A DNA stretch of 60,771 bases from Alphaproteobacteria bacterium (GTDB lineage: Bacteria; Pseudomonadota; Alphaproteobacteria; Rs-D84): assembly GCA_017409215.1 (NCBI GenBank), contig JAFQTD010000012.1:1-60771 (forward strand), written 5' to 3'. Shown one piece after another: positions 8,367-16,771 of this stretch. A model generated the notes under the pieces. It was not told where the DNA came from. It saw only the letters and a program-made list of their open reading frames with translations, and did no database searches. Position numbers and translations under genes: made by a program. Each line of letters opens with the position of its first letter. Within the stretch, counting starts at the first letter, position 1.

Positions 8367-8570
8367 ATGACCACAATGCTAGAAACCAAATGGGAACCAA
8401 ACAGTGAATACGATGCAATTGTTGAACAGGCAAACAGATATTCACAATACAAACTACATCTATCTACACTCAAAGAACAAGAACGTTTGAACGCCCCATC
8501 ACCGGTATTTGATTTATTTTTTAAAATAATCGATAAAATAAAACAATCAATCAAACAACAAACAAAATAA
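8367..8570 (+). CDS. Small protein of unknown function
   Basis: The product is 67 aa: a charged, helix-prone N-terminal half, then FDLFFKIIDKIKQSIKQQTK, an amphipathic Lys-rich end. No signal peptide or known domain. ACAGGA lies about 8 bases before the ATG. It ends 6 bases before the beta-barrel gene at 8577 and probably shares its transcript. The shared upstream region is divergent with structured RNA copy B. Confidence 0.6.
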   Translation: MTTMLETKWEPNSEYDAIVEQANRYSQYKLHLSTLKEQERLNAPSPVFDLFFKIIDKIKQSIKQQTK

Positions 8571-8576
8571 GAATCT

Positions 8577-9152
8577 ATGAAAAAAATACTAATTTTATCA
8601 TTAATACTTTCGACAACAAACGCATTTGCGTATACATCTGGTTTCAAGCCATACATTGGTATTAACGCGGGTTTAAATTTATCTGATTACGCAATGAAGA
8701 TTAATTTAGACGAAACATATTATTCTGCGAACATCAACGCAGGCGCACGCATTGGTAATAATTTTGGATTTGAATTTTTCTTTACCCATTCATCAACAAA
8801 CAATCTTGATTTCACCAACAGTTTCAGCGCATCTAATCACGAAATTTATTATATGGCATTTGGATTTGATATATACGCATATTATAACCTTAGTAGAAAT
8901 GCAGACTTTTTTACAACATTCGGTGTTGCAAACTATAAAATGTATGACAAACACGAATATATAACCGCCACCACTGAAACTAATACAAAATCATCTGACA
9001 ATAATATCAGCACACGCATTGGAATTGGTGTTATGTACACATTCCCTGGTGATAATATAACAGGTTTATTTCAATACCACTATACACCAATAAACAACGA
9101 ACTTGTGAACACAATGTCAGAATTTTCTGTTGGTATTCGCTACAGTTTCTAA
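8577..9152 (+). CDS. Small outer-membrane beta-barrel protein
   Basis: The product is 191 aa with a clear signal peptide (cleavage near AFA, residue 18), alternating hydrophobic/polar strands and a C-terminal VGIRYSF that fits the outer-membrane assembly signal. The pattern (GFKPYIGINAGLNLSD near the start, glycine-rich strands, about eight predicted strands) is that of OmpA-like or OmpW-like porin-fold proteins. Substrate or function cannot be told. It is co-directional with the 67-aa gene just before it, and its stop overlaps by 4 bases the stop of the convergent gene. Confidence 0.8.
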   Translation: MKKILILSLILSTTNAFAYTSGFKPYIGINAGLNLSDYAMKINLDETYYSANINAGARIGNNFGFEFFFTHSSTNNLDFTNSFSASNHEIYYMAFGFDIYAYYNLSRNADFFTTFGVANYKMYDKHEYITATTETNTKSSDNNISTRIGIGVMYTFPGDNITGLFQYHYTPINNELVNTMSEFSVGIRYSF

Positions 9153-9766
9153 TTCAAAAAACATTTCGCCAGCCCTTGTCCATCTTCCTGTTGGTCGACC
9201 TGTTTATTTCTGATTTCCTGTGCAGCATTAATTTTTTGTTTAATTAAAATCAAGTCAGGATGTTTCTGTAATTCCTGATTAATCATATCTATTGCTAAAT
9301 TTATTTCATCTGTATTTTTTACAAACACCGGCATAACAGAATCAGCCGCTGTTTTAACCGCATCGTTTAATTCGGCATTAAAATCATTTATTACATTCAA
9401 ATAAGTATCAATATGTTTATCTTCGTGTTCAAGAACCGCATTATATGCACACGTATCAGGCGTATGTCTTATATCGATTTGCACTATAAAATCGTTATAA
9501 CCAATTGTTGCATCAACATTATTCAAGAACACACAAATACCATCTTTGACATTTTTTGCATCGACCGTCAGGTCATAAATATCAACCAGTGTTGCAACAA
9601 CATTTCCATGCCACAAATTCATTGGTTCACGCGGTTGCACGACTGTTTTTTTCCAATCTGGCTTTGATATATTAATATTTGGATTTATCTTAAAATCCAT
9701 ACAATCAGCACCCACAGACGGCCCACATATAAAAATTATTAACAAAGATAAAACAAACCTAAACAC
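9149..9766 (-). CDS. Periplasmic HExxH protein, possible zinc protease
   Basis: The product is 205 aa with an N-terminal signal peptide (cleavage near VGA, residue 20). Residues 114-118 read HEDKH, an HExxH zinc-binding motif, within LEHEDKHIDTYLN, reminiscent of small predicted Zn-dependent proteases (DUF922-like). The C-terminal half is helical and Gln/Asn/Asp-rich. The start is a GTG only 4 bases after the virB4 stop, so it is probably the third gene of the virB3-virB4 transcript. A role in opening or remodelling the envelope for the secretion channel is possible but inferred. No other component of the system is present to confirm it. Confidence 0.65.
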   Translation of the reverse strand: MFRFVLSLLIIFICGPSVGADCMDFKINPNINISKPDWKKTVVQPREPMNLWHGNVVATLVDIYDLTVDAKNVKDGICVFLNNVDATIGYNDFIVQIDIRHTPDTCAYNAVLEHEDKHIDTYLNVINDFNAELNDAVKTAADSVMPVFVKNTDEINLAIDMINQELQKHPDLILIKQKINAAQEIRNKQVDQQEDGQGLAKCFLN

Positions 9767-9770
9767 TTTT

Positions 9771-12203
9771 TTAATCCAGTGCCCCCTGTTTTTTCAGGTA
9801 TTCTTCTACAAAATTACTGCCATACATTTTATACAAATCCTCTGCCAACAAAACCGAAGAACGCCCTGATTCAAACAGACGCAACATACTGCCCAATCCA
9901 CCAAGTTCCGTATTTAATATTACAGATTCGCCATTAACAGGTCGCGACAACAGCACCGCCCGCTTTAAATTAGGATAAGCTTTACCTTGAATAAATGCTA
10001 ATTCCAGCGGATTCAAATTCCAATGTTCATAATCACGTGCATCTGCAGACGGATTTCTAAAGAACAAAACAGTCTGCGCCTGACCACGCACAACATCACC
10101 GACACCTAACTTATCTAACACATTTGCACGTTGGAACGCGACCATATATGCCTGACGATTTTTTCTCCCCTCTTGCAAACCTGCGATAAAGTTATCTCGA
10201 AACATTTTATTTTCCAACATTGGTGCGGTTTCGTCAATCATAATCAAGGATGGATTTCCACCTGCCACTGTAATATTATTAATTCTGTGTAAAATATAAG
10301 AAATCACTGCTGGGGATAAAACCTCGTCTTGTAAAATATCTGTAAAATCAAACGTTGTCAGTCTTGAATTTAAATCCAATGTATCTGATGATTCATTAAA
10401 CATATCACCATACTGTAATGGGTCAACCCACTTTTTCAATGCACCCCTCATATTACCAGCGGACGAAAAACAACTTTCCCACAGATTTTTCAACAACCTG
10501 TCTTTATCAGACAAATAATCAAAGTTCACAGCAACTGCACGCGCAATTTCATCTGCAGATTGCACATCTGCCTGGTTTGAAATAATTGAAAACCACCTGC
10601 GCAGGAACGCACGATTTGCAGCACTATCAGGCATTTTCAACGGATTCAAATGTGTCAAGAAGCTTTCTTCGACCTTATTAGCAACTTTTTTTTCTTTACC
10701 GTTCATTGTGATATATTTACCACCAACCGCCAGTGTAAAAATCTCGGCCCCTTTGTTTCTATCAAAAAAGAAAGCTTTTAACTTTTGATGCCTTAAACTT
10801 TGCGCGATTAAGAACGAGAATAAAGTGGTCTTTCCCCCACCAGTTGGCCCAATTGTAAGTGTATGTCCAACCGCGGCAGGTTTATCAGAAACATGAAATT
10901 GGAATTGATATGGTGTCCCCTGTGCTGTTGGGAAAACAACCAGCGGCCCAGGTCCCCAATCAGAATTTTCGATACCACGTGGCTGTGTTGACATTGGTAT
11001 ACTAACTGCGGCTGTTTTGGACAACAATTTAAAACTACGTGGAAAGACATCAAATCCTGGGATTTGCGCAAACCAAGAAACCTTTGACGCAAAATTTTCC
11101 ACCACTGGCGCAACACCAAACGACGCTGCAATTTTCTTAAATTCATCAACATATTTTTGTAATTTTTCTTTTGTTGCACCAAACAAGACAAACAATGGGT
11201 AATAGTTAACCAATGTTTGATTACCTGAAATATTTTCATCCATTGCGCCTTCTGCTTGAAAAATCTGTTCTTCTGTTGACGCTTGCCTTTTTTCATCTGC
11301 GACCGCACGTTTTTGTCTTATTGTTGTTTCAACATCTGCATTTCCCATAATATGAAAACCATTCAAAGTAATCATTTCTGTTTGAATTGTAGAAATCGTA
11401 TCAAAAAAATCTTCATCCAAATAATCAGGTGACATTTTAAAAGACACCATCGCTGCAAACGATTGTTTTCCACCACTGCTATAACGCACTAATCCATCAT
11501 TTAAAAACTCAACATCATCAACAGTTGTTAAATTTGCGATATTATTATCAGCCTTTTTAAACCTAGGTTTTGTAATTGGTGATAAAATCCGTCCAATAAA
11601 GGTCGCCATATTATCACTACTATTGTTTTTCAAGACTCTTGGTTTATACGCGGCCAAAATTGATTCAACATAATTACTGTATTGATTTAATTTTTCACGT
11701 GCATTATTTCCCGAAACAGACACAACAACATAATAACTATTCAAGAAAATCTCTAACCCTTGTCCATGCCATTTATCATAGATTTTTTGCAACGTTCTTT
11801 GATGAAATTCATATTTTGCTTCATCGTATGCCGCATCGCGTATCATATAAAAGCGCAAAACAACATTTGGGTCACGAATTTGATTAAACAGCTGTGTCCG
11901 CAAATCCAAGAATTTTTCTTTTGTTTTATCATCCTGCAACGACGTTTGCAATCCTGCAATTCTAAAAACCCTGATTAAACTGCCATCTGTCATTGATAAA
12001 GTATTATCATTATACAAAGTATCAAACGGCAAAAAATTCGCATATTTTGCATAACCAAACTTTGGAAATACCTTTCTTGTTATCACCGGCAGATAAATTA
12101 ACAACAACACAAACACCAGCACGACACACATTGCCATAACTGCCAGTGTTATTGGGAAACCACCGCCCGCGAAATAAGCAAATAAATTATCAAAACTAAT
12201 CAT
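9771..12203 (-). CDS. virB4: Type IV secretion system ATPase VirB4
   Basis: The product is 810 aa. A hydrophobic N-terminal segment (about 13-42), unlike the soluble N-terminus of many VirB4 proteins, precedes the VirB4 N-domain. The ATPase domain follows, with Walker A IGPTGGGKTTLF near residue 450 and Walker B SLIMIDE near 650. VirB4 is the conserved hexameric ATPase at the inner-membrane base of type IV secretion systems. Gene order virB3-virB4 matches P-type systems and those of Rickettsiales. The ATG overlaps the virB3 stop (TAATG). No other virB genes or coupling protein are in the window, so the rest of the system must lie elsewhere if it exists. Confidence 0.93.
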   Translation of the reverse strand: MISFDNLFAYFAGGGFPITLAVMAMCVVLVFVLLLIYLPVITRKVFPKFGYAKYANFLPFDTLYNDNTLSMTDGSLIRVFRIAGLQTSLQDDKTKEKFLDLRTQLFNQIRDPNVVLRFYMIRDAAYDEAKYEFHQRTLQKIYDKWHGQGLEIFLNSYYVVVSVSGNNAREKLNQYSNYVESILAAYKPRVLKNNSSDNMATFIGRILSPITKPRFKKADNNIANLTTVDDVEFLNDGLVRYSSGGKQSFAAMVSFKMSPDYLDEDFFDTISTIQTEMITLNGFHIMGNADVETTIRQKRAVADEKRQASTEEQIFQAEGAMDENISGNQTLVNYYPLFVLFGATKEKLQKYVDEFKKIAASFGVAPVVENFASKVSWFAQIPGFDVFPRSFKLLSKTAAVSIPMSTQPRGIENSDWGPGPLVVFPTAQGTPYQFQFHVSDKPAAVGHTLTIGPTGGGKTTLFSFLIAQSLRHQKLKAFFFDRNKGAEIFTLAVGGKYITMNGKEKKVANKVEESFLTHLNPLKMPDSAANRAFLRRWFSIISNQADVQSADEIARAVAVNFDYLSDKDRLLKNLWESCFSSAGNMRGALKKWVDPLQYGDMFNESSDTLDLNSRLTTFDFTDILQDEVLSPAVISYILHRINNITVAGGNPSLIMIDETAPMLENKMFRDNFIAGLQEGRKNRQAYMVAFQRANVLDKLGVGDVVRGQAQTVLFFRNPSADARDYEHWNLNPLELAFIQGKAYPNLKRAVLLSRPVNGESVILNTELGGLGSMLRLFESGRSSVLLAEDLYKMYGSNFVEEYLKKQGALD

Positions 12204-12499
12204 TATGCAGCCAACCTTCTAGGAATTCTTTTTTTTAACAATTGAATTTTTGCAGACACAATCTGTCCTAACTGTGGGTCTCTTTTTGCAAATACCATCA
12301 TAATACAATGAACAACAATAACAGATATCAAAAAGAACAAAGGACTAATTGGGTCATTACCTTTTGAAATCAGCAAAGAACCGACAAACATAACCATATA
12401 AATAACAAACTGAACGGCAAAATTAATCACCGCCAACGAATAAGGTACATAAAAAAGAAGCGCAGGATTTGCCAAAGCTTTCAAAACTTGCTGTTTCAT
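12203..12499 (-). CDS. virB3: Type IV secretion system inner-membrane protein VirB3
   Basis: The product is 98 aa, starting at MKQQVLKAL, where GGACGAGAG is the ribosome site. The family pattern is visible: a short N-terminus with NPALLFYVPYS, two adjacent membrane segments (about 20-45 and 55-75), then a basic tail after RDPQLG. VirB3 is a small inner-membrane subunit that works with VirB4. Assignment rests on this topology and on the overlap with virB4. Confidence 0.8.
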   Translation of the reverse strand: MKQQVLKALANPALLFYVPYSLAVINFAVQFVIYMVMFVGSLLISKGNDPISPLFFLISVIVVHCIMMVFAKRDPQLGQIVSAKIQLLKKRIPRRLAA

Positions 12500-12780
12500 A
12501 CTCTCTCGTCCTTTTTTTACAATTATAACAATTTCAACAATTTTCAACAAGTATAAAAAGACAAAGACCTAAAAATGTTAAAAGTGTTAAAAACTTCATT
12601 TTTTTCAACTGTTGATTATTTTGGTAAAAAAATTAACACAAAACCCCAAAAGCTTACAAATCCAGCAAAAAATTGTTAAAAAACTGTTTAAAAAAAATAA
12701 AAACTAATTTCAACAAAACTAACAGCCCCTACTAAAACAACAATAAATAATATTATTATTTGATTTTTAAAAAAATATGT
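12500..12780. other. AT-rich intergenic stretch without a gene
   Basis: Very A/T-rich with several TGTTAAAAA-like words and no open frame with a plausible start. I see no DnaA boxes, palindromes of note or RNA signal. The upstream control of virB3 must lie here but no clear promoter stands out. Confidence 0.5.
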
Positions 12781-12810
12781 TTATAATCGCTTTGTAAAAA
12801 GGATAAAGAT

Positions 12811-12945
12811 ATGAAATTTTTAAGTTCATTAAAGGCTTGGAAAAAACGCGGTAATGTTAAACAAATCCGTCGTGGCAAGCAGGTTATCTTGATTGATCCT
12901 GATAATCCAAAATTCAAAGCAAAACAGGGCTTCAAGAAAAAATAA
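12811..12945 (+). CDS. rpmJ: 50S ribosomal protein L36, zinc-free form
   Basis: A 44-aa gene: MKFLSSLKAWKKRGN at the start, then a basic centre QIRRGKQ, and the family ending NPKFKAKQG followed by FKKK. It matches the alternative L36 that has lost the zinc-binding cysteines and sits on the large ribosomal subunit. AAGGATAAAG precedes the ATG. A promoter TTGATT-16-TATAAT ends near 12786. A strong terminator follows at once, so it is a single-gene unit. Confidence 0.9.
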   Translation: MKFLSSLKAWKKRGNVKQIRRGKQVILIDPDNPKFKAKQGFKKK

Positions 12946-12950
12946 AAATT

Positions 12951-12977
12951 CCGCCAACTGGCGGTTTTTTTTTTTTT
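12951..12977 (+). terminator. Terminator of rpmJ
   Basis: CCGCC-aact-GGCGG followed by 13 T residues, 5 bases after the rpmJ stop. Confidence 0.92.
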
Positions 12978-13007
12978 AATTGTTTAACATAATTACAAAA
13001 ATAACTA

Positions 13008-13037
13008 TTGCAAATAAATCTATAAATTATATATAAT
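13008..13037 (+). promoter_or_regulatory. Promoter of structured RNA copy A
   Basis: TTGCAA (13008-13013), an 18-base spacer and TATAAT (13032-13037). The RNA's first conserved block GAATCC begins 8 bases after the -10 box. The same TTGCAA-18-TATAAT layout drives the two tandem RNAs at 34290 and 34535. Confidence 0.75.
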
Positions 13038-13044
13038 TAAACCA

Positions 13045-13279
13045 GAATCCGATGGGAATTGGGTTCGGGGCTGTCGAAAGCCTTCCTAAAAGCAACATCA
13101 TAATAATGATGTTGAATCCGCTAATAGGGCGCGGAAGCGTCTTTTATTATGCAACTTCCCCAGCCACTCTGGTCGGGGGGCCGTCAGTTTATACAACAGG
13201 GTTTCCCGAAGGCTGGCGGAATCAAACTTTTAGGTGATTTTCGAACTCCCCGACCGCCGTTTCCTATGGCGGTTTTTTT
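13045..13279 (+). ncRNA. Structured RNA family 1, copy A
   Basis: It begins GAATCCGATGGGAA just after a strong promoter and ends in a terminator ACCGCC/GGCGGT plus T-run (13253-13279). Conserved with copy B: GGGCTGTCG, GGTCGGGGGGC, GAATC and GAACTCCCCGACCG. Helices are CCTAAAAG/CTTTTAGG (13085-13092 with 13227-13234), CCGTCAG/CTGGCGG (13181-13187 with 13213-13219), and GGTCGGGG/CCCCGACC (13171-13178 with 13248-13255). The first two have different sequences in copy B yet still pair. The third crosses the first, giving a pseudoknot, and its 3' arm shares bases with the terminator stem. A variable hairpin CAACATCAT/ATGATGTTG lies inside. I do not recognise a named family. Confidence 0.78.
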
Positions 13280-13302
13280 CTAAAACACTCAGGGAGGATA
13301 TT

Positions 13303-14229
13303 TTGAAAACATTAAATTTTTTTATTTTTTTTATGATTATGTGTTGTTCATTATGTTTCGCGGGGTTTGGTGACAGGTGCTACGTAAAAGATAAAAGTTT
13401 TTATGTCTGTCGCGAAGGGTTTGGCAATCGTTCACAGTGTGACAGTGTAATGTATAAAGCAAACGTGAAAAGACATCATTCGTACATCTATAATCATGGT
13501 GATTCTGCAAAACTAGATGGAAAAAATTACTATTGTTGTCGTTCTGGTGACAAGGTTGGTTGGGTTGAGGCTGGAAACAATCCTTTTCACACCGCAATAT
13601 ACATCGACCCGGAAATCAAAGAAACAACCCTGACGGATGGCACAGTAAAACGTTGTCAAATAACCCGCAAATATACAGCATGTAATAATTTGCCAACTGT
13701 AAACGCTGATGGAACAAGTGGTGATTGGAAAAAACCAGATTATACATACCAAGACTGTCATGAATGTGCCGCCGCGACCCCATATTTTCGCAATGGTGAA
13801 TGTGTTGCATTATGTGGTCAAACTGATTATACAATGGCATTTGAAAGTATAAATTCAAATAATTGCATAAAATGTGAAACAACAAAATTCCAAGGAATTA
13901 TTTCAGTTGATGACAAAGGTACAAAAAATGAAAATGAAGAATTTGAACCTGGGTTATTCAATGTTTGTATGAAATGTAATCCTGCAACCCAATTTTTTGA
14001 TTCGAAAAAAGGGTGTGTTGAAAAATCTAGTTTTTCACAATCTAATAAAATGCAATTTAATGAATGTTGGGTGGCCGCAAACAGTGCAATGTTTAAATGT
14101 TGCGTAACATTGAACAATGGTAAAGCGTTATTGGATAATTATCTAAAAAGTGAAACCGACCCATCAAGAAATAACAATCAAGTGGCAGAATTTGAAAAGT
14201 GTCTTGGTATTGGTGAAGGTGGGGAATAA
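13303..14229 (+). CDS. Secreted cysteine-rich protein, downstream of structured RNA copy A
   Basis: The product is 308 aa. The start is a TTG placed 5 bases after GGGAGGA, the best ribosome site in the area; an in-frame upstream start would fall inside the structured RNA. The signal peptide ends near CFA (residue 20). The mature part has about 20 cysteines spread as CC, CxxC and isolated residues (QDCHEC, CIKC, CMKC, FKCC), which suggests a disulfide-knit extracellular or periplasmic protein. The spacing loosely recalls Cys-rich repeat proteins, but I recognise no named domain. Its leader carries structured RNA copy A and a terminator, so conditional expression by terminator readthrough is plausible (inference). 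Confidence 0.75.
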   Translation: MKTLNFFIFFMIMCCSLCFAGFGDRCYVKDKSFYVCREGFGNRSQCDSVMYKANVKRHHSYIYNHGDSAKLDGKNYYCCRSGDKVGWVEAGNNPFHTAIYIDPEIKETTLTDGTVKRCQITRKYTACNNLPTVNADGTSGDWKKPDYTYQDCHECAAATPYFRNGECVALCGQTDYTMAFESINSNNCIKCETTKFQGIISVDDKGTKNENEEFEPGLFNVCMKCNPATQFFDSKKGCVEKSSFSQSNKMQFNECWVAANSAMFKCCVTLNNGKALLDNYLKSETDPSRNNNQVAEFEKCLGIGEGGE

Positions 14230-14235
14230 AAATAA

Positions 14236-14280
14236 AATACCGGCTTTTTTGATAAAAATGTTAAAAAAAGCCGGTATTTT
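14236..14280. terminator. Dispersed terminator repeat, copy T1 (bidirectional)
   Basis: The stem TACCGGCTTTTTT pairs with AAAAAAAGCCGGTA around a loop GATAAAAATGTT. It lies between convergent genes and has T-runs on both strands. The same stem and loop recur at 17446, 21840, 34047 and 38529. Confidence 0.85.
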
Positions 14281-15110
14281 TAATTTTTATTTAATTCATT
14301 AATACACTGTTTAAGTCCTTTTTTCCAGTGTGGTATTTCTATCCCAAATGCATCAATAATTTTGGTTTTATCCAACACACTATAAAATGGACGTGGTGCG
14401 GGTGTTGGGTATTGTTCTGATTTAATTGGATTTACCCTGCATTTTAAACCAGACATTTCCATTATTTCACTTGCGAAATCATACCACGAACAAACCCCCA
14501 TATTTGTATAATGATAAATACCGGATTTCTCTGGTGTCATTTGTGGGATAATTTTAACAATTACATCTGCCAGATTTCGTGCAAATGTTGGTGTACCAAT
14601 CTGGTCATACACAACATTAATACTATCGCGTTCTGCGCCAAGTCTGCGCATAGTTTTAACAAAATTATTTCCATATTCAGAATACAACCATGCAGTTCTA
14701 ATAATTACATAGTTATCAGAATTTTCTGCAACTGCGATTTCGCCTTCGCGTTTTGTTTGACCATATACAGACAGTGGATTTGTTTGCATATCAGGCGTAT
14801 AAGGCAAATGACCACAACCATCAAAAACATAATCTGTCGATATGTGAATAATTTTTGCACCCGTTTTTGCCAAATTTTTTGGGCCGTCGACATTAATTTT
14901 TTTTGCATTCCAAGAATCGTTCTGTGCCATATCAACCGCTGTATAGGCCGCACAATTAATAATCAAATCTATGTTATTATCTTTAACAAATTTATTAACT
15001 TCATCTGCGTTCGTAATATCCAGTGTTTTTACATCTGTACAAATTGCATCTGTCAATAAATCCGCAAGGCAGTGTCCTAATTGTCCATTACAACCTGTTA
15101 TCAATAACAT
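14280..15110 (-). CDS. rfbD: dTDP-4-dehydrorhamnose reductase
   Basis: The product is 276 aa, an SDR-fold enzyme that reduces dTDP-4-keto-L-rhamnose to dTDP-L-rhamnose in the cytoplasm. The NAD(P) motif TGCNGQLG is at residues 5-12; the catalytic region STDYVFDG and then YGQTKREGE (Tyr-x3-Lys) are intact. It overlaps rfbC by 23 bases, so the two are co-translated. The two earlier pathway genes, rfbA and rfbB, are not in the window. Confidence 0.92.
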   Translation of the reverse strand: MLLITGCNGQLGHCLADLLTDAICTDVKTLDITNADEVNKFVKDNNIDLIINCAAYTAVDMAQNDSWNAKKINVDGPKNLAKTGAKIIHISTDYVFDGCGHLPYTPDMQTNPLSVYGQTKREGEIAVAENSDNYVIIRTAWLYSEYGNNFVKTMRRLGAERDSINVVYDQIGTPTFARNLADVIVKIIPQMTPEKSGIYHYTNMGVCSWYDFASEIMEMSGLKCRVNPIKSEQYPTPAPRPFYSVLDKTKIIDAFGIEIPHWKKGLKQCINELNKN

Positions 15111-15639
15111 CTTTCAGCCTTTTATTATTTTTATCTTTATCAGAAATTATGATTTTATCAACGGGGATTTGCCAATCTATACCGATATCTTCATCATCAA
15201 ATGCGATTCCTAATTCAGAATGTGGCGCATACAAATTATCGCATTTATATGCAAAAACTGCCGTATCAGACAGCACCGAAAAACCATGTAAAAAACCGCG
15301 CGGTATAAATAATTGTCTATTATTTTCATCACTTAGTTCCACTGCGACATACTTACCAAAGTTTGGTGAATCTGGTCTAAAATCAACTGCGACATCCAGA
15401 ACGCGCCCTTGCAGCACCCGCACTAATTTTGCTTGTGCGTGTTCACCTGTTTGGCAATGCAGTCCCCGAATAACCCCATAACAAGACTTAGATTGATTAT
15501 CTTGAATAAAATTATTAAGAATACCATTCTGTTTAAATTCCGCCTCGTTATAACTTTCAAAGAAATATCCACGTGAATCTGTAAAAACACGTGGTTCAAC
15601 AATAATAACACCATCAAGTGCTGTTTTTATAAAGTTCAT
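15088..15639 (-). CDS. rfbC: dTDP-4-dehydrorhamnose 3,5-epimerase
   Basis: The product is 183 aa, the usual length for RmlC, a cupin-fold epimerase preceding RfbD in dTDP-rhamnose synthesis. The start MNFIKTA follows AAGGAAAGG. Family motifs seen are FTDSRGYFFE, IQDNQSKS, GVIRGLHCQ (with the catalytic His) and FIPRGFLHGF. A rhamnose-containing surface polysaccharide is implied. It is 25 bases downstream of ychF on the same strand and may share its transcript. Confidence 0.92.
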   Translation of the reverse strand: MNFIKTALDGVIIVEPRVFTDSRGYFFESYNEAEFKQNGILNNFIQDNQSKSCYGVIRGLHCQTGEHAQAKLVRVLQGRVLDVAVDFRPDSPNFGKYVAVELSDENNRQLFIPRGFLHGFSVLSDTAVFAYKCDNLYAPHSELGIAFDDEDIGIDWQIPVDKIIISDKDKNNKRLKDVIDNRL

Positions 15640-15664
15640 ATTCCTTTCCTTTTCTTTACAAGAC

Positions 15665-16744
15665 TTATGTATTAAACAAGAAATGACAAATATCACCATT
15701 ATTCATAACATAATCACGACCGACCAGGCGCATTTTACCGGCTTCTTTAACTGCGACCTCGCCCCCCAGTGCGATAAAGTCAGATGGTGTGATAACTTCT
15801 GCCCTAATAAAACCGCGTTCAAAATCAGTATGTATTTTACCTGCGGCCTGTGGTGCAGTCATCCCAACCGTAATTGTCCATGCGTGTGCTTCTTTTGGGC
15901 CGATTGTATAGTATGTCTGCAATCCCAGTGTTTTATAACCTGTTTTAATAACCTTATCCAGTCCAGATTCAGTCAATCCTAAATCATCCAGAAACATTTT
16001 TCTTTCATCTAAATCAACGATTTGTGATATTTCCATTTCAATCTTAGAAGAAATAACCAAAACATCTGCAACTTTACCGAATTTTTCTACAACCATATCA
16101 GAATACTTATTACCACTTGCGGCCGCTGATTCTTCAACATTACACACATAAATAACAGGCTTGGCAGTCAGTAAATTAAAAGGACCGGCATCAATATCAC
16201 CATCACGTGCAGGCACAGACTTTTCAAGATTAGTCTTTATTGCAATCGCATCAGACAATAACTTTGCTGCCTCTTTATCCAGACCGCGTGCTTTTTTCTC
16301 CAAATTTTTAATTTGTTTTTCCAGACTTTCAATATCTGCCAACATTAACTCTGTTTCAATCGTTTCGATATCAGCAATTGGGTCTATACGGCCATTTACA
16401 TGGACTATATCATCATTTTCAAAGCAACGCACGACATGTATAATTGCATCTGTTGACAAAATATTCCCCAGGAATTTGTTTCCTAAACCCTCACCACTTG
16501 ATGCACCTTTAACCAGTCCTGCGATATCAACAATTTCCAGCTGGGTTGGTATGATTTTTTGTGAACCTGCAACACGTGCCAGTTCGTGTAAAGTTTCATC
16601 TGGCACAACAACACGACCTGTATTTGGCTCAATCGTGCAAAAAGGGTAATTTTGCGCATCTGCTGCTGCGCTTTGTGTTAATGCATTAAACAAGGTTGAT
16701 TTACCAACGTTTGGCAGACCAACAATCCCACAGTTGAATCCCAT
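15665..16744 (-). CDS. ychF: Redox-regulated ATPase YchF (OLA1 family)
   Basis: The product is 359 aa, full family length. The Obg-like P-loop domain starts at once: GIVGLPNVGKST, then DIAGLVKGASSGEGLGNKFL. A coiled-coil insertion (about 120-160) precedes the YVCNVEES loop, which replaces NKxD and explains the family's ATP preference. The C-terminal TGS domain ends in the GDICHFLFNT signature. It is a ribosome-associated stress-related ATPase. Its first codons carry a promoter facing the other way (16734-16762). Confidence 0.95.
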   Translation of the reverse strand: MGFNCGIVGLPNVGKSTLFNALTQSAAADAQNYPFCTIEPNTGRVVVPDETLHELARVAGSQKIIPTQLEIVDIAGLVKGASSGEGLGNKFLGNILSTDAIIHVVRCFENDDIVHVNGRIDPIADIETIETELMLADIESLEKQIKNLEKKARGLDKEAAKLLSDAIAIKTNLEKSVPARDGDIDAGPFNLLTAKPVIYVCNVEESAAASGNKYSDMVVEKFGKVADVLVISSKIEMEISQIVDLDERKMFLDDLGLTESGLDKVIKTGYKTLGLQTYYTIGPKEAHAWTITVGMTAPQAAGKIHTDFERGFIRAEVITPSDFIALGGEVAVKEAGKMRLVGRDYVMNNGDICHFLFNT

Positions 16745-16762
16745 TTAAAAATCCTTTATAAT
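16734..16762 (+). promoter_or_regulatory. Promoter for a leaderless message, embedded in the ychF start
   Basis: TTGAAT, 17 bases, TATAAT. The ATG of the SufB/D-like gene lies 10 bases after the -10 box and has no ribosome site, so the transcript would have a leader of only a few bases. The -35 box lies inside the first codons of ychF. Confidence 0.65.
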
Positions 16763-16771
16763 GTGCTTAAT

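Noticed and set aside
12500..12810. Replication origin in the AT-rich gap
   Set aside because: No DnaA boxes, no dnaA/dnaN/gid genes next to it; AT-richness alone is common in this genome.
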